Part shown: piece after piece, positions 1 through 8,689 of the stretch | Numbering within the stretch: the first letter of the stretch is position 1 | Layout: every line of letters begins with the position of its first letter | Assembly: GCF_004362015.1 (NCBI RefSeq) | Contig: NZ_SNWW01000005.1 | Location: 186,001 to 250,000, forward strand | Source of the DNA: Flavobacterium chryseum | GTDB taxonomy: Bacteria; Bacteroidota; Bacteroidia; Flavobacteriales; Flavobacteriaceae | Reading direction: 5' to 3' | DNA: 64,000 bases | Made by a program: the position numbers and the translations under genes | The notes under the pieces: model-generated | Told to the model about the DNA's origin: nothing | Seen by the model: only the letters and a program-made list of their open reading frames with translations | The model's database searches: none

Positions 1-1383
1 ATTGGGATCAATAAAAATCGAAATTACATTGTTATTTTTTTGGGATAAAAAAGAAAGGGAATTTTTAATCATTGAAATTTCATCAGAAATATTGAATGTC
101 AAATTTTCCAGGACAACTTTATTTTCTTCTATTTTATTGATTTGCAAAATATCATTTACCAAAGACAATAAATATCTGGCAGAAAACTTTAAAGAACTCA
201 AATGCTGACTGTTTGATAATTCTTTGTGCTCTTCGAGCAGCATATTTGTTATCCCGACAACGCCATACAAGGGAGTACGCAGTTCGTGGCTTATGGTCGA
301 AATAAATTGTGTTTTTAATAATGAAGCTTCTTCTGCGATTTCTTTTGCCTGTAAAAGTTCTAAATTGAGTTTTTTCTTAAATCTGATATTCTTTATCAAA
401 GTAATAATTAACAAAAGCAGAATGAAGGAAATTATGATGAAAAGAATAACAATAATTCTTGATTTTTTTAGACTTTGGTATTGTGAAATTTTTTCGTTTT
501 CAATTTTTTCGATCTGTCTTTTATATTCGTCTAACTCAAGATTAAAACCGGCATTAGTTGCTTTTTTAAGTTTTTCATCATTGTAGATTTGTTCTGTTAT
601 CTCGTTATAAGCTTCTAAATGTGTATAGGCTTCTTTATGTTTTCCAATTTTGGTCAGGAATTTTGAATATTCTAAGTGTGCATAAGATAAATCCGGCTTA
701 TCGTCTTTAGCATTATAAGAAACAGCTTTTAAAAAATATTTATTTGCCTTATCATTATTATTTTCATTCGCCCAATACATTCCGTTTAAAAAATTTAAAG
801 CAACATCGTTCGATTTTCCTTCTAAATCATTTTGATGTTTATTGATGTAATGCAAGTAAGGTAATCCTTCATTATAGTTTCCAATCTTAAAATACGACCA
901 AACTATATTGAGGTTTGTTATAGCAACTTCTTTGAGATATTTTTCTTGTTCTCCAAATTTTAATGACTCTTTATAATATGCAATTCCTTTACTGTACATT
1001 TTCTTTTCAAAAAAATATAAGTTACCCAAATTGCTCGTTATCATCATTCTTAAACTCACAATATTAGATCGTTCAGCATAGAATAATGCTTTCTTATAAA
1101 AAAATACAGCTTTATCAACTTCGCCTAAATCGTGAAAGTTGATACCAATTATGTTATAGTTTCTGGAAATTAAAGTGTCATTTTTTAGATCAAATGCGTA
1201 TTGAAGGGCAATTCCGGATTTTTCTAAAGATTTTTCGTAATTCGTCTCATCTAAATAATCACAAGCCTGTTTGGTTAAAGCTTCAATTTTTCCAATCGTT
1301 ACACTATTGGTCTGGGCTGGCAGCTCAAGACAAAATAGGTTTAGAAAAATAAAAGCTAAAAAACAAAATCTATTAAAGGGCAT
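1..1383 (-). CDS. TPR-containing membrane sensor histidine kinase (3' part outside window)
   Basis: The reading frame starts at ATG 1383 and stays open for 461 codons to the window edge, so the C-terminus is missing. It opens with a hydrophobic signal-like segment, followed by roughly 250 residues of helical TPR-like repeats rich in Tyr, Leu and Asn. A single membrane helix lies at about residues 305-328, after a charged coiled-coil-like stretch. The H-box SHELRTPLYGVVG follows, with the phospho-accepting His at residue 366. This is the usual flavobacterial design of periplasmic TPR sensor, one membrane helix and cytoplasmic kinase. The ATPase domain, and any fused receiver or DNA-binding domain, lie beyond position 1. 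The ligand cannot be inferred. A -7 box sits just upstream. Confidence 0.88.
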   Translation of the reverse strand, partial: MPFNRFCFLAFIFLNLFCLELPAQTNSVTIGKIEALTKQACDYLDETNYEKSLEKSGIALQYAFDLKNDTLISRNYNIIGINFHDLGEVDKAVFFYKKALFYAERSNIVSLRMMITSNLGNLYFFEKKMYSKGIAYYKESLKFGEQEKYLKEVAITNLNIVWSYFKIGNYNEGLPYLHYINKHQNDLEGKSNDVALNFLNGMYWANENNNDKANKYFLKAVSYNAKDDKPDLSYAHLEYSKFLTKIGKHKEAYTHLEAYNEITEQIYNDEKLKKATNAGFNLELDEYKRQIEKIENEKISQYQSLKKSRIIVILFIIISFILLLLIITLIKNIRFKKKLNLELLQAKEIAEEASLLKTQFISTISHELRTPLYGVVGITNMLLEEHKELSNSQHLSSLKFSARYLLSLVNDILQINKIEENKVVLENLTFNISDEISMIKNSLSFLSQKNNNVISIFIDPN

Positions 1384-1403
1384 AATTTGGAAGTATGTTT
1401 ATT

Positions 1404-1437
1404 CAAATATACATCTTTAATATAAAACTATAGGCAA
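1404..1437 (-). promoter_or_regulatory. Bacteroidota-type promoter of the sensor kinase
   Basis: On the minus strand a TATATTTG box (1411 to 1404) matches TAnnTTTG. A TTG lies 23 bases further upstream (1437-1435), at the upper limit of flavobacterial spacing. Transcription would start near 1397, about 14 bases before the kinase ATG. Pattern match only. Confidence 0.5.
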
Positions 1438-1590
1438 GAGTATAATGTAAGCATTCAATAATCAATATTTTAATCATTCGAATTTTGAAAAACTAACAAA
1501 AATAAAGTTTAAAACATTAACAAAGACAACACATTTAGAACGTTATTTTAGTGGTATTTTAATCTAAAACCAAACAAAATCAGGATATTA

Positions 1591-1623
1591 AAAAGCCGTA
1601 ATGAGATATTCATTACGGCTTTT
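1591..1623 (-). terminator. Rho-independent terminator after the symporter gene
   Basis: A perfect 14-bp stem (1591-1604 with 1610-1623) has a 5-base loop and T/A runs on both sides. It lies about 20 bases beyond the stop of the minus-strand symporter. The run of T after 1619 means it could also stop plus-strand transcription. Confidence 0.85.
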
Positions 1624-1642
1624 TTTTAAGGCTATTTTTTTC

Positions 1643-2932
1643 TTAGATATTATTTTCAGCAATAATATCTGATTGTTCTTTATCACTTTCCCATTTTCCA
1701 ACTACTGAAGTTGCTAAGGCATTTCCTAAAACATTGGTTGCACTTCTAAACATGTCACAAAAGTGATCTATTGGCAGAATCAATGCAATTCCTTCAATCG
1801 GAATTTTAAACATACCACATGTAGCTGCAACGATAACCAAACTCGCTCTTGGCACACCCGCAATTCCTTTACTGGTAAGCATTAAAACCAAAAGCATTGC
1901 CATTTGTGTTCCCAAATCTAAATGAACTCCATAAAACTGAGCAATAAAAATACTGGCAAAAGTCATGTACATCATACTTCCGTCAAGGTTAAACGAATAT
2001 CCTAGCGGTAACATGAAGGCAACAATTTTATCTTTAACTCCAAAATCTTCTAATTCTTCTGTTAATTTAGGAAAAACAGCCTCACTGCTTGTGGTTCCAA
2101 AAGCAATGGCTAGCGGACCTACAATACGTCTCAATAATTCAGTCATTCTTCCTTTTAAGAAAATATAACCTACGGCAACCAAGACAACCCATAATGTACC
2201 GATTCCTACTAAAAATGATCCGAAGAATTTAAAATAGGTAATTATTAATTCCTCTGCATCTCTTATGGCAAATACTCCTGCAATAGCACCAAAAACCCCA
2301 ATTGGAGCAAAGTTCATTACATAATTTACCATTTTTAAAACAATATGCGAAGCTTTATCAAAAGCATTTATGATTGGTTTTACAGTGCTTCCTAAAGAAG
2401 CTGCTGCTAATCCGAAAAAGATAGAAAATATTACAATTTGTAAAATCTCATTGGTTGCCATTGCTTCAAAAATACTTTTAGGAACAATATGCTCTACAAA
2501 ATTCTCAACAGATAATATTTTTGTTTTAGCAGTAACCTCAGAAGCTGCATTCATATCAACGTGATCTAATTTTAAACCTACTCCCGGTTCTAAAATATTC
2601 ACATAAAATAATCCAATCAATAAGGATATAAAAGAAGCTGTAAAAAACCAGCCAAGTGCTTTTCCTCCAACTCTTCCAACCGTTTTTATATCGCCCAACT
2701 TTGCAATTCCTACTACAAGAGTGGTAAATACTAAAGGAGCGATAATCATTTGCACTAATCTGATAAAGATAGTAGCCAGCATTTTTATTTTATTACTAAA
2801 TGATACCGCTGCTTCCTGTGAAATTGAATTATGAATAATAATTCCCAGAGTTGCTCCAAGTATCATTGCAATTATAATTTGCCCGGTTAATCCTGAAAAA
2901 AATGATTTCTTTTTGGTTTCTGTAACTTGCAT
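1643..2932 (-). CDS. Dicarboxylate/amino acid:cation symporter (DAACS/SDF family)
   Basis: This 429-residue inner-membrane carrier has the normal length for GltP/DctA-type secondary transporters. The serine-rich tip of re-entrant loop HP1 is visible as TTSSEA at residues 280-285. The unwound TM7 motif is present as NLDGS at 315-319, where the family usually has NMDGT. TM8 carries Asp389, Arg396 and Asn400 in DHFCDMFRSATN, the substrate- and cation-binding positions. The family takes up glutamate, aspartate or C4-dicarboxylates with Na+ or H+. The Arg in TM8 favours an acidic substrate, but aspartate/glutamate cannot be told apart from succinate/fumarate. It appears to be transcribed alone, as a strong terminator follows. 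Confidence 0.93.
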   Translation of the reverse strand: MQVTETKKKSFFSGLTGQIIIAMILGATLGIIIHNSISQEAAVSFSNKIKMLATIFIRLVQMIIAPLVFTTLVVGIAKLGDIKTVGRVGGKALGWFFTASFISLLIGLFYVNILEPGVGLKLDHVDMNAASEVTAKTKILSVENFVEHIVPKSIFEAMATNEILQIVIFSIFFGLAAASLGSTVKPIINAFDKASHIVLKMVNYVMNFAPIGVFGAIAGVFAIRDAEELIITYFKFFGSFLVGIGTLWVVLVAVGYIFLKGRMTELLRRIVGPLAIAFGTTSSEAVFPKLTEELEDFGVKDKIVAFMLPLGYSFNLDGSMMYMTFASIFIAQFYGVHLDLGTQMAMLLVLMLTSKGIAGVPRASLVIVAATCGMFKIPIEGIALILPIDHFCDMFRSATNVLGNALATSVVGKWESDKEQSDIIAENNI

Positions 2933-2984
2933 TAATTTGTTTGTTTTAAATTAAAATATTAAGACCCTCACTGTCTTTAATTTA

Positions 2985-4043
2985 TTAATATGTTTTGTTG
3001 ATTAAGTAAAAATCAGCCAAAACAATCGCGGCCATTGCTTCTACAATTGGCACTCCGCGAGGTACTACACACGGGTCATGACGTCCTTTTCCGGTCATTG
3101 GTGTAATATTTCCTTTATTATCAAGTGAATCCTGAGTTTGCATAATGGTAGCAACGGGTTTAAAAGCAACTCTGAAATAAATATCCATTCCGTTACTAAT
3201 TCCACCCTGAATTCCCCCTGAAAGATTTGTTTTTGTAGTTCCGTCAGGATTATATAAATCGTTGTGTTCGCTTCCTTTCATTTCTGATCCTGAAAATCCG
3301 CTTCCGAATTCAAAACCTTTTACTGCATTAATAGAAAGCATTGCTTTTCCTAATTCGGCATGCAATTTATCAAATACAGGTTCTCCTAAACCAACCGGAA
3401 CATTTTGAATAACGCATGAAACAATTCCACCAACAGTATCGCCCTGTTTGCGAATATCACGAATATATTCTTCCATAATTGCTGCTGATTTCTCGTCAGG
3501 ACAACGAACCGGATTGCTTTCTATTTTAGAAAAATCCAAATCCTGATACGGTGTATCTAAATGAATTGGACCAACAGATGAAACGTATGCATTAATTTTA
3601 ATTTCAGGTAACATTTGCTTCGCAATTGCACCTGCTACTACTCTACTCGCTGTTTCTCTTGCCGAACTTCTTCCGCCACCGCGATAATCGCGAAAACCGT
3701 ATTTCTGATCGTATACATAATCAGCATGACTTGGTCTGTAATTGTCTTTTATATGCGAGTAATCGTCTGATTTTTGATTGGTATTCGGGATAATAAAACC
3801 TATTGGTGTTCCTGTGGTTTTACCTTCAAATATTCCTGATAAAAACTGAACCGCATCCGGTTCTTTACGTTGGGTTACAATTGCTGACTGTCCTGGTTTT
3901 CTTCTTGCCATTTCAACTTCAATTGCTTCTAAATCAAGTTGTATTCCTGATGGACAACCGTCGATAATTCCGCCTAAAGCTTCTCCGTGCGATTCTCCAA
4001 ATGTAGTAACTTTATATAGTGTGCCGTAGCTATTTCCTGCCAT
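2985..4043 (-). CDS. aroC: Chorismate synthase
   Basis: Chorismate synthase performs the last shikimate-pathway step, converting EPSP to chorismate with reduced FMN. The 352-residue length is typical. Signatures include GESHG at residues 16-20, the [14 protein letters not shown] block with the conserved His, the Arg-rich [10 protein letters not shown] loop that binds substrate phosphate, and the C-terminal [12 protein letters not shown] motif. It is probably monocistronic: the downstream symporter is 52 bases away and a flavobacterial -7 box lies directly upstream of the ATG. Confidence 0.97.
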   Translation of the reverse strand: MAGNSYGTLYKVTTFGESHGEALGGIIDGCPSGIQLDLEAIEVEMARRKPGQSAIVTQRKEPDAVQFLSGIFEGKTTGTPIGFIIPNTNQKSDDYSHIKDNYRPSHADYVYDQKYGFRDYRGGGRSSARETASRVVAGAIAKQMLPEIKINAYVSSVGPIHLDTPYQDLDFSKIESNPVRCPDEKSAAIMEEYIRDIRKQGDTVGGIVSCVIQNVPVGLGEPVFDKLHAELGKAMLSINAVKGFEFGSGFSGSEMKGSEHNDLYNPDGTTKTNLSGGIQGGISNGMDIYFRVAFKPVATIMQTQDSLDNKGNITPMTGKGRHDPCVVPRGVPIVEAMAAIVLADFYLINKTY

Positions 4044-4059
4044 TGTAATTTGTTTTGAG

Positions 4060-4067
4060 CAAATGTA
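4060..4067 (-). promoter_or_regulatory. Candidate -7 element for aroC
   Basis: On the minus strand this reads TACATTTG, matching TAnnTTTG. Its downstream end is 17 bases before the aroC ATG. No convincing -33 TTTG stands at the right distance, so this is supported by the -7 box and its position only. Confidence 0.4.
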
Positions 4068-4231
4068 AGTTTTATGAATTAAATTAAAAAATTTAAAGTT
4101 GGTATTATTAAGTAAACATTAAACACTTTAAAAATCGTAATTTATTAAAATTGAAGCCAAATTGATAACCTTTTGATAAAACAAATCGAGCGCAATTTCC
4201 TTTTATTTGTTAAACTTCAAAATAATAAAAA

Positions 4232-5056
4232 TTGAAAAAGAGAAATGTCGAATTGGTCATTATTTCAGATGTCCATTTAGGTACTTACGGCAGCCACGCT
4301 AAAGAGCTAAACAACTATCTGTCAAGCATAAAACCAAAAACATTAGTCTTAAACGGCGATATCATTGATGCCTGGCAATTTAGAAAATCCTACTTTCCGA
4401 AAGCGCATTTAAGAGTTATTCAAAAAATTATCGGAATGGCTTCTAAGGGCACAAAAGTGTATTACATTACCGGAAATCATGATGAAATTCTGCGCAAATT
4501 CAGCGACATGAATATGGGGAATTTCGCCTTGGTCGATAAATTACTTTTAGAACTGGACGGCAAAAAAGCCTGGATTTTTCATGGAGATGTTTTTGATGCT
4601 TCTGTACAACATTCAAAATGGATTGCAAAATTAGGTGGTTTAGGATATGATTACCTAATTCTTATAAACCGTTTTATCAACTGGCTTTTATCTAAACTGG
4701 GTAGAGAACCTTATTCTTTCTCTAAAAAAATAAAGGCAAGTGTAAAAAAGGCGGTAAAATTTATCTCAGATTTCGAAACTACAGCTACAGATTTGGCTAT
4801 CGAAAAAAATTATGATTATGTAATTTGCGGGCATATTCATGAACCAAAAATTATTACTAAAGAAAATAAACACGGATCTACTTTATATCTAAATTCCGGC
4901 GACTGGATCGAAAACTTAACGGCTTTAGAATACCATAAAAAGCGTTGGAAATTATTCTCTTATTCTCAATCTAATTTTACTGAGGAAGAAAATCTTTTTG
5001 AAATGGAAGACATTCTGACCAATCACTTAATCACTTCAATCATAAAGCAAAAGTAA
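4232..5056 (+). CDS. LpxH-like calcineurin-family phosphoesterase
   Basis: This is a 274-residue metallophosphoesterase resembling UDP-2,3-diacylglucosamine pyrophosphatase (LpxH), which makes lipid X in lipid A synthesis at the inner membrane. All metal-binding blocks are present: D13-x-H15 in ISDVHLGTYG, GD at 42-43, GNHD at 81-84, HGD at 117-119 and GHIH at 200-203. The start is TTG at 4232. An in-frame TAA two codons upstream (4226-4228) rules out a longer N-terminus, and the first metal ligand is already at residue 13. Bacteroidota often carry several LpxH-like paralogues, so the substrate is inferred by family only. Confidence 0.85.
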   Translation: MKKRNVELVIISDVHLGTYGSHAKELNNYLSSIKPKTLVLNGDIIDAWQFRKSYFPKAHLRVIQKIIGMASKGTKVYYITGNHDEILRKFSDMNMGNFALVDKLLLELDGKKAWIFHGDVFDASVQHSKWIAKLGGLGYDYLILINRFINWLLSKLGREPYSFSKKIKASVKKAVKFISDFETTATDLAIEKNYDYVICGHIHEPKIITKENKHGSTLYLNSGDWIENLTALEYHKKRWKLFSYSQSNFTEEENLFEMEDILTNHLITSIIKQK

Positions 5057-5186
5057 GTTTCGATAAAATATTAATTTGCATGTTTTATAGTGAAATCTTT
5101 CTCTGAACATGGTGTAGAATAGTTTTAAATGTGAATTATATAACAATTTAAAATAATTTTATACGTTTTCACTTTTACAGTAATTG

Positions 5187-5194
5187 TAAGTTTG
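5187..5194 (+). promoter_or_regulatory. -7 element upstream of the small barrel protein
   Basis: TAAGTTTG matches TAnnTTTG. Its last three bases are the TTG that would otherwise be the longest possible start of the next gene. A promoter here puts transcription initiation near 5201 and supports the ATG at 5216. The -33 box is weak. Confidence 0.5.
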
Positions 5195-5215
5195 AAAAAA
5201 ATTAATACCACTTTT

Positions 5216-5713
5216 ATGAAAAAGATTATTTTATCTGCGCTTATGCTAATTGGTTTAGCATTTACGGCTCAATCACAAGAAATTGCAAAAAATGCATTAG
5301 GTCTAAGACTTGGAGATAACAACGGATTTGGAGGAGAGATTTCGTACCAAAGAGGTTTATCAAAAAATAACAGACTTGAGTTCGATTTAGGATGGAGAAA
5401 CAGTGATGATATTGATGCTATTAAAGGAGTTGCACTTTATCAATGGGTTTGGAACATTGATGGTGGTTTTAATTGGTACGCTGGTGTAGGTGGTGGTTTA
5501 GCTGCCTGGGATGACAATCATTATTACAATAACAACGATTACGATCATAATGGTGTGTATGTTTTTGCAGCCGGTGATATTGGTATCGAATATGGTTTTG
5601 ACAATGTGCCAATCTTATTATCATTAGATGCAAGACCAGAAATTGGTTCAGGATATTATAATGATGACAACTTCGGATTTGATGTAGGTTTGGGAGTGAA
5701 ATTCAAATTCTAA
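5216..5713 (+). CDS. Small secreted or outer-membrane beta-barrel-like protein
   Basis: A 165-residue protein that I cannot assign to a characterised family. It has a clear Sec signal peptide (MKKIILSALMLIGLAFTAQS, cleavage near AQSQ). The mature part alternates Gly/aromatic-rich strands and ends in FKF, features of an 8-stranded outer-membrane barrel. An Asn/Asp/Tyr-rich loop near the middle is acidic. The ATG at 5216 is preferred over the TTG at 5192 because the TTG lies inside a promoter element and the shorter start gives a standard signal peptide. It is transcribed alone and ends at a strong bidirectional terminator. Confidence 0.75.
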   Translation: MKKIILSALMLIGLAFTAQSQEIAKNALGLRLGDNNGFGGEISYQRGLSKNNRLEFDLGWRNSDDIDAIKGVALYQWVWNIDGGFNWYAGVGGGLAAWDDNHYYNNNDYDHNGVYVFAAGDIGIEYGFDNVPILLSLDARPEIGSGYYNDDNFGFDVGLGVKFKF

Positions 5714-5740
5714 AAATATCAAATAAAAAAAATTGTAAAA

Positions 5741-5778
5741 AAAAAAACCTGTCGTTTAACGCGACAGGTTTTTTTTTA
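5741..5778. terminator. Bidirectional terminator between convergent genes
   Basis: A 9-bp perfect stem AACCTGTCG/CGACAGGTT (5746-5754 with 5762-5770) is flanked by A and T runs on both sides. It serves the plus-strand barrel gene and the minus-strand lipoprotein gene. Confidence 0.92.
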
Positions 5779-5783
5779 TTTCT

Positions 5784-6206
5784 TTATTTAATTATAATTT
5801 CTTTTTTCGAATGTATTTTCACAACCGTATAAGGATAAGTAATTGCCTGCATCACCATTGCGTCTTTTGCAGGACTATTTTCTTTTACCGTAATAATGAT
5901 ATTTTTATCTGTTTCTTCTACTTTTTCAACACCAATAGTATATCCGCCTGTGTTTTTCTCACCCATATTCAGGATAATATAATTAGAATTGCTTATGTCA
6001 GGCTGCTTCATTTTGTTAGCTAAAAGTGGGTCAGTTTCAAGCATTTTGATTTCATTAGGTTCTGTCAAAATCTCAAAAAATTTAATATTTCCACCTCCGT
6101 CAGATTGCTCTGTCAGAATTTCATATAATGCATTTGGACCTGAAGTTTTTTTCGCTCCACAAGAGACCAGAACAAAAATTATTAAAACCGAAATTACTTT
6201 TTTCAT
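5784..6206 (-). CDS. PrcB-like lipoprotein
   Basis: A 140-residue lipoprotein with a short signal peptide and lipobox LVSC (Cys16), followed by a small domain with the motif GGYTIGVEKVEE and a YPYTVVKI strand. This resembles the PrcB_C domain, named after the PrcB subunit of the Treponema PrtP protease complex; here its partner is unknown. It starts 15 bases after the bshA stop on the same strand, so the two probably share a transcript. Confidence 0.75.
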   Translation of the reverse strand: MKKVISVLIIFVLVSCGAKKTSGPNALYEILTEQSDGGGNIKFFEILTEPNEIKMLETDPLLANKMKQPDISNSNYIILNMGEKNTGGYTIGVEKVEETDKNIIITVKENSPAKDAMVMQAITYPYTVVKIHSKKEIIIK

Positions 6207-6221
6207 CTGCGTTTATTTAAA

Positions 6222-7367
6222 TTAATGTTTCTCTAATTTATAATCATCTATAGCCCTTTGATACAAAGCTTCATATTTAGGCAAGATATTTACAATATCA
6301 AATTTCTTTGCAACCTCTAAAGCGTTTGCTTTAAACTGATTTAAAATAGCATCATCTTCCAGAATCTTTATTGCATTTGCTGCCATTTCTTCTACATCTC
6401 CAACGTTGCTCAAATAGCCTGAATAACCATCAAAATTTACTTCCGGTAAACCACCTGAATTACTTGAAATTACAGGAACTCCACAAGCCATTGCTTCTAA
6501 AGCTGCCAAACCAAAACTTTCCGTTTCTGAAGGAAGTAAAAATAAATCTGTTAAAAGTAAAATTTTATCGATTTCATTACTGTTTCCAAAGAAAATTACT
6601 TTGTCATAAATGCCTAATTCCTGGCACAAAATCTCCGCTTTTTCTTTTTCAGGACCATCACCAACCATCATCAGTTTTGCAGGCATTACTTTTTGAATAT
6701 TATAGAAAATTTTAATAATATCCGGAATACGTTTTACCTTTCTAAAGTTACTGATGTGTGTAATTATACGCTCGTTTTCCTTTGCCATAACATAACGGTG
6801 ACAAGGCGCAAGCGGATCTTTTTTCACTTTATCCAATTCGATAAAATTCGGAATTACCTTTATTTTATTCTTGATTTTGAATAATTTCAACGTATCATCT
6901 TTCAGACTTTGAGAAACCGAAGTCACATAATCCGATTTATTGATGCTAAAAGTCACTGCAGGTTTATAAAATGGGTGATTTCCCACCAGTGTAATATCGG
7001 TTCCGTGAAGCGTCGTAATCATCGGAAGATTAATTCCCTCATTCTTTAGCATTTGCTTCGCCATATAACCCGCATAAGCGTGGGGAATTGCATAATGCAC
7101 GTGTAGTACTTCAATCTTATATAATTTCACCATATCAACCAATTTGCTTGACAAAGCCAACTCATAAGGCTGATAATGAAAAAGAGGATATTCAGGAACG
7201 TTTACTTCGTGATAATGAACATTGGGGTTTAAAAGTGCCAACCTAACCGGCTGACTATAAGTAATAAAGTGGATTTCGTGTCCGCGTCTGGCTAATTCAA
7301 GGCCTAGTTCTGTGGCTACTACCCCACTACCACCAAAAGTCGGATAACAAACTATTGCTATTTTCAT
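6222..7367 (-). CDS. bshA: N-acetyl-alpha-D-glucosaminyl L-malate synthase
   Basis: A 381-residue GT-B retaining glycosyltransferase (GT4) catalysing the first step of bacillithiol synthesis, transfer of GlcNAc from UDP-GlcNAc to L-malate. Recognisable parts are the N-terminal MKIAIVCYPTFGGSGVVATE glycine loop, the TTLHGTDITLVG segment and the EX7E nucleotide-sugar motif in ESFGLAALE. Bacillithiol is the low-molecular-weight thiol of many Bacteroidota and Firmicutes. bshB and bshC are not in this window. A PrcB-like lipoprotein gene follows in the same direction. Confidence 0.93.
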   Translation of the reverse strand: MKIAIVCYPTFGGSGVVATELGLELARRGHEIHFITYSQPVRLALLNPNVHYHEVNVPEYPLFHYQPYELALSSKLVDMVKLYKIEVLHVHYAIPHAYAGYMAKQMLKNEGINLPMITTLHGTDITLVGNHPFYKPAVTFSINKSDYVTSVSQSLKDDTLKLFKIKNKIKVIPNFIELDKVKKDPLAPCHRYVMAKENERIITHISNFRKVKRIPDIIKIFYNIQKVMPAKLMMVGDGPEKEKAEILCQELGIYDKVIFFGNSNEIDKILLLTDLFLLPSETESFGLAALEAMACGVPVISSNSGGLPEVNFDGYSGYLSNVGDVEEMAANAIKILEDDAILNQFKANALEVAKKFDIVNILPKYEALYQRAIDDYKLEKH

Positions 7368-7540
7368 GTATTAAATTTAATACTACGAAAGTACTCAAAA
7401 TTCACGTTTAATTAAGTATTTCAATTGTTAGATTTTTGTGAATTTAAGATTTATCAGATTATTAGAATGATAAAGAGGAAGAGTTACAAATTAAGATCTT
7501 TCCAGTTCATCTAAGCAAAATCGAAGTATTTTGCTCAAAC

Positions 7541-7568
7541 TCATAACTCATAACTTATAATTCATAAC
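7541..7568. repeat. Tandem TCATAAC words
   Basis: TCATAAC occurs at 7541-7547 and 7548-7554. TTATAA and a further TTCATAAC follow. This is a degenerate direct repeat in non-coding DNA. Confidence 0.6.
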
Positions 7569-7604
7569 TTTTATCAGGAGCAGAAAACAATGATTTTCAA
7601 AAGA

Positions 7605-7690
7605 ACAACTTGTCCCGCTGTCCGTTATATCTTTTATGCCTCCCGAAGCCTCGGGACCGGCACAAAAGGATGTCACTTCCATCGGGACTA
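7605..7690. repeat. Dispersed hairpin repeat, copy 1
   Basis: TCCGTTATATCTTTTAT (7621-7637) is followed by a small GC hairpin (TCCCGAAGCCTCGGGA) and then AAAAGGATGTCACTTCCATC. A second copy with the same order stands at 63190-63262 upstream of mdaB; the 17-base left part differs at two positions. The layout resembles hairpin repeats I know to be abundant between Flavobacterium genes. Confidence 0.65.
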
Positions 7691-7734
7691 GACCAGAGAT
7701 TATAGTTTTTATAAGAACTTTTTTTGCCTTTATT

Positions 7735-7767
7735 AAACCTAACAGGTTTTAAAAACCTATCGGGTTT
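7735..7767. repeat. Small palindrome
   Basis: Arms 7735-7750 (AAACCTAACAGGTTTT) and 7752-7767 are inverted copies with three mismatches, separated by one base. Function unknown; it may be part of the neighbouring repeat block. Confidence 0.55.
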
Positions 7768-7904
7768 GGTGTAGTTTGTCCATTTTAAAATCTTTACACA
7801 ATTTGTCATCTGACAAAGGAAGAACAACATTCGAAATTTAATAAAGAGTTCCGAAGGAACAAATCATATTGTAGGGATGGATTTTAATCCATTCTTCGCA
7901 ATTA

Positions 7905-8030
7905 AAACACACAGTTTGTCATTCCGAGAAACGAGGAATCTTCGCAAGAAACTCTAAAAAGATTGAAACTTTTGATTGCGGAGCTACTCGTGGAAATTCC
8001 TCGTTCCTCGGAATGACAAACGGTGTGTTT
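7905..8030. repeat. Inverted-repeat element with 35-bp arms
   Basis: Arms 7905-7939 and 7996-8030 are reverse complements with only two mismatches, around a 56-base spacer. The arms contain GTCATTCCGAG and GAGGAAT. The size and two-arm layout are those of a MITE or REP-type palindrome. It shares the GTCATTyCGA word with the element at 26545-26634. No coding capacity and no obvious target-site duplication. Confidence 0.8.
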
Positions 8031-8050
8031 AAAACCAGAACTAAGGATAC

Positions 8051-8084
8051 AAAAAAAGGCACAAAATCTAAATTTTATGCCTTT
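8051..8084 (-). terminator. Terminator of the conserved hypothetical gene
   Basis: Read on the minus strand, AAAGGCA pairs with TGCCTTT (8055-8061 with 8078-8084). The stem extends inward by an AAAAT/ATTTT segment after one mismatch, and a seven-base U tract follows. It lies about 22 bases past the stop at 8106. Confidence 0.8.
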
Positions 8085-8105
8085 CAAATATATTTTAAAT
8101 TTCTT

Positions 8106-8588
8106 CTAGAAAAATCTGCTATGCCAACTATCGGCGGCAGGAACTTCCCAAGATTCGTTGTATTCTTCGATGTTGTTTACAAGATTATTAAAAACAATCG
8201 TATTCTCAGAAACCGATTTGTCTTTAACCATTTTCTTGAAGTCAATTAAAGGTTTGTGTGCGATATGTTCGCCAAGTTTAAAAGTAACGTTCATTTTATC
8301 TAACAAATCAACGTTGTATTTTTTCTCTAAACTTTGAATAAACTCTACTGAACTATCAATAGAACAACCTGTAGCGGCCTGTACATCCTGATTTACAGCC
8401 AAAATAATGAATCGGTTGTATTTTAGTTGATACGAAGCTTCTAAACTTGTTCCGTGTGCTGCCCATTCTTCAACAAAAGCTTTCAGGTCAGTTTCTATTT
8501 CAGAAAATTCCTCCTCAGAAAATTTTCTGTTCGATTGATAAATCCATATTCTGGATTCACCAGGTAAATCTTCAAAAGGTATATACAT
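8106..8588 (-). CDS. Conserved hypothetical protein of Bacteroidota
   Basis: A 160-residue soluble protein starting MYIPFEDLPGESRIWIYQSN. I recognise the type as a Bacteroidota protein often mislabelled as an ABC transporter ATPase, but no Walker A, Walker B or signature motif is present, so that name is not supported. There is no signal peptide or membrane helix. A longer frame would begin at 8636, but its extra residues translate the AT-rich direct repeats there, so ATG 8588 is chosen. It is the last gene of the run amidase, MlaD-like, Fe-S, Fe-S, hypothetical. Confidence 0.8.
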   Translation of the reverse strand: MYIPFEDLPGESRIWIYQSNRKFSEEEFSEIETDLKAFVEEWAAHGTSLEASYQLKYNRFIILAVNQDVQAATGCSIDSSVEFIQSLEKKYNVDLLDKMNVTFKLGEHIAHKPLIDFKKMVKDKSVSENTIVFNNLVNNIEEYNESWEVPAADSWHSRFF

Positions 8589-8686
8589 TTTAATTTTAGA
8601 TTTTAGATTGATGGATTTTAGATTTAGAAGTTTCAAGTTTCAGATTAAAAACTTAGAACCTTAGCAACTTAGTACCTCAGAACCTT
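8589..8686. repeat. Short direct-repeat words between genes
   Basis: TTTAGATT words recur at 8595-8630, and an ACTTAGAACC/TTAGCAACTTAG-type word array occupies 8650-8685. These low-complexity words fill the gap between the Fe-S protein and the hypothetical gene. Confidence 0.55.
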
Positions 8687-8689
8687 TAT

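Larger units (their letters stand above)
7368..8105. other. Repeat-rich gap without genes
   Basis: I see no credible gene in these 738 bases. They hold TCATAAC tandem words (7541-7568), a flavobacterial hairpin repeat (7605-7690), a small palindrome (7735-7767), a 126-base inverted repeat (7905-8030) and the terminator of the next gene (8051-8084). Short open frames here are translations of repeats. Confidence 0.7.

Noticed and set aside
7902..8030. CRISPR-like repeat array
   Set aside because: Only two arms in inverted orientation; no regularly spaced direct repeats and no cas genes anywhere in the window.
7597..8249. Several 60-78 codon open frames on both strands near 7.6-8.2 kb
   Set aside because: They translate the hairpin and inverted-repeat elements and one antisense of the hypothetical gene; no family resemblance.
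8106..8588. ABC transporter ATPase
   Set aside because: No Walker A, Walker B or signature motif in 160 residues; the common database name does not fit the sequence.
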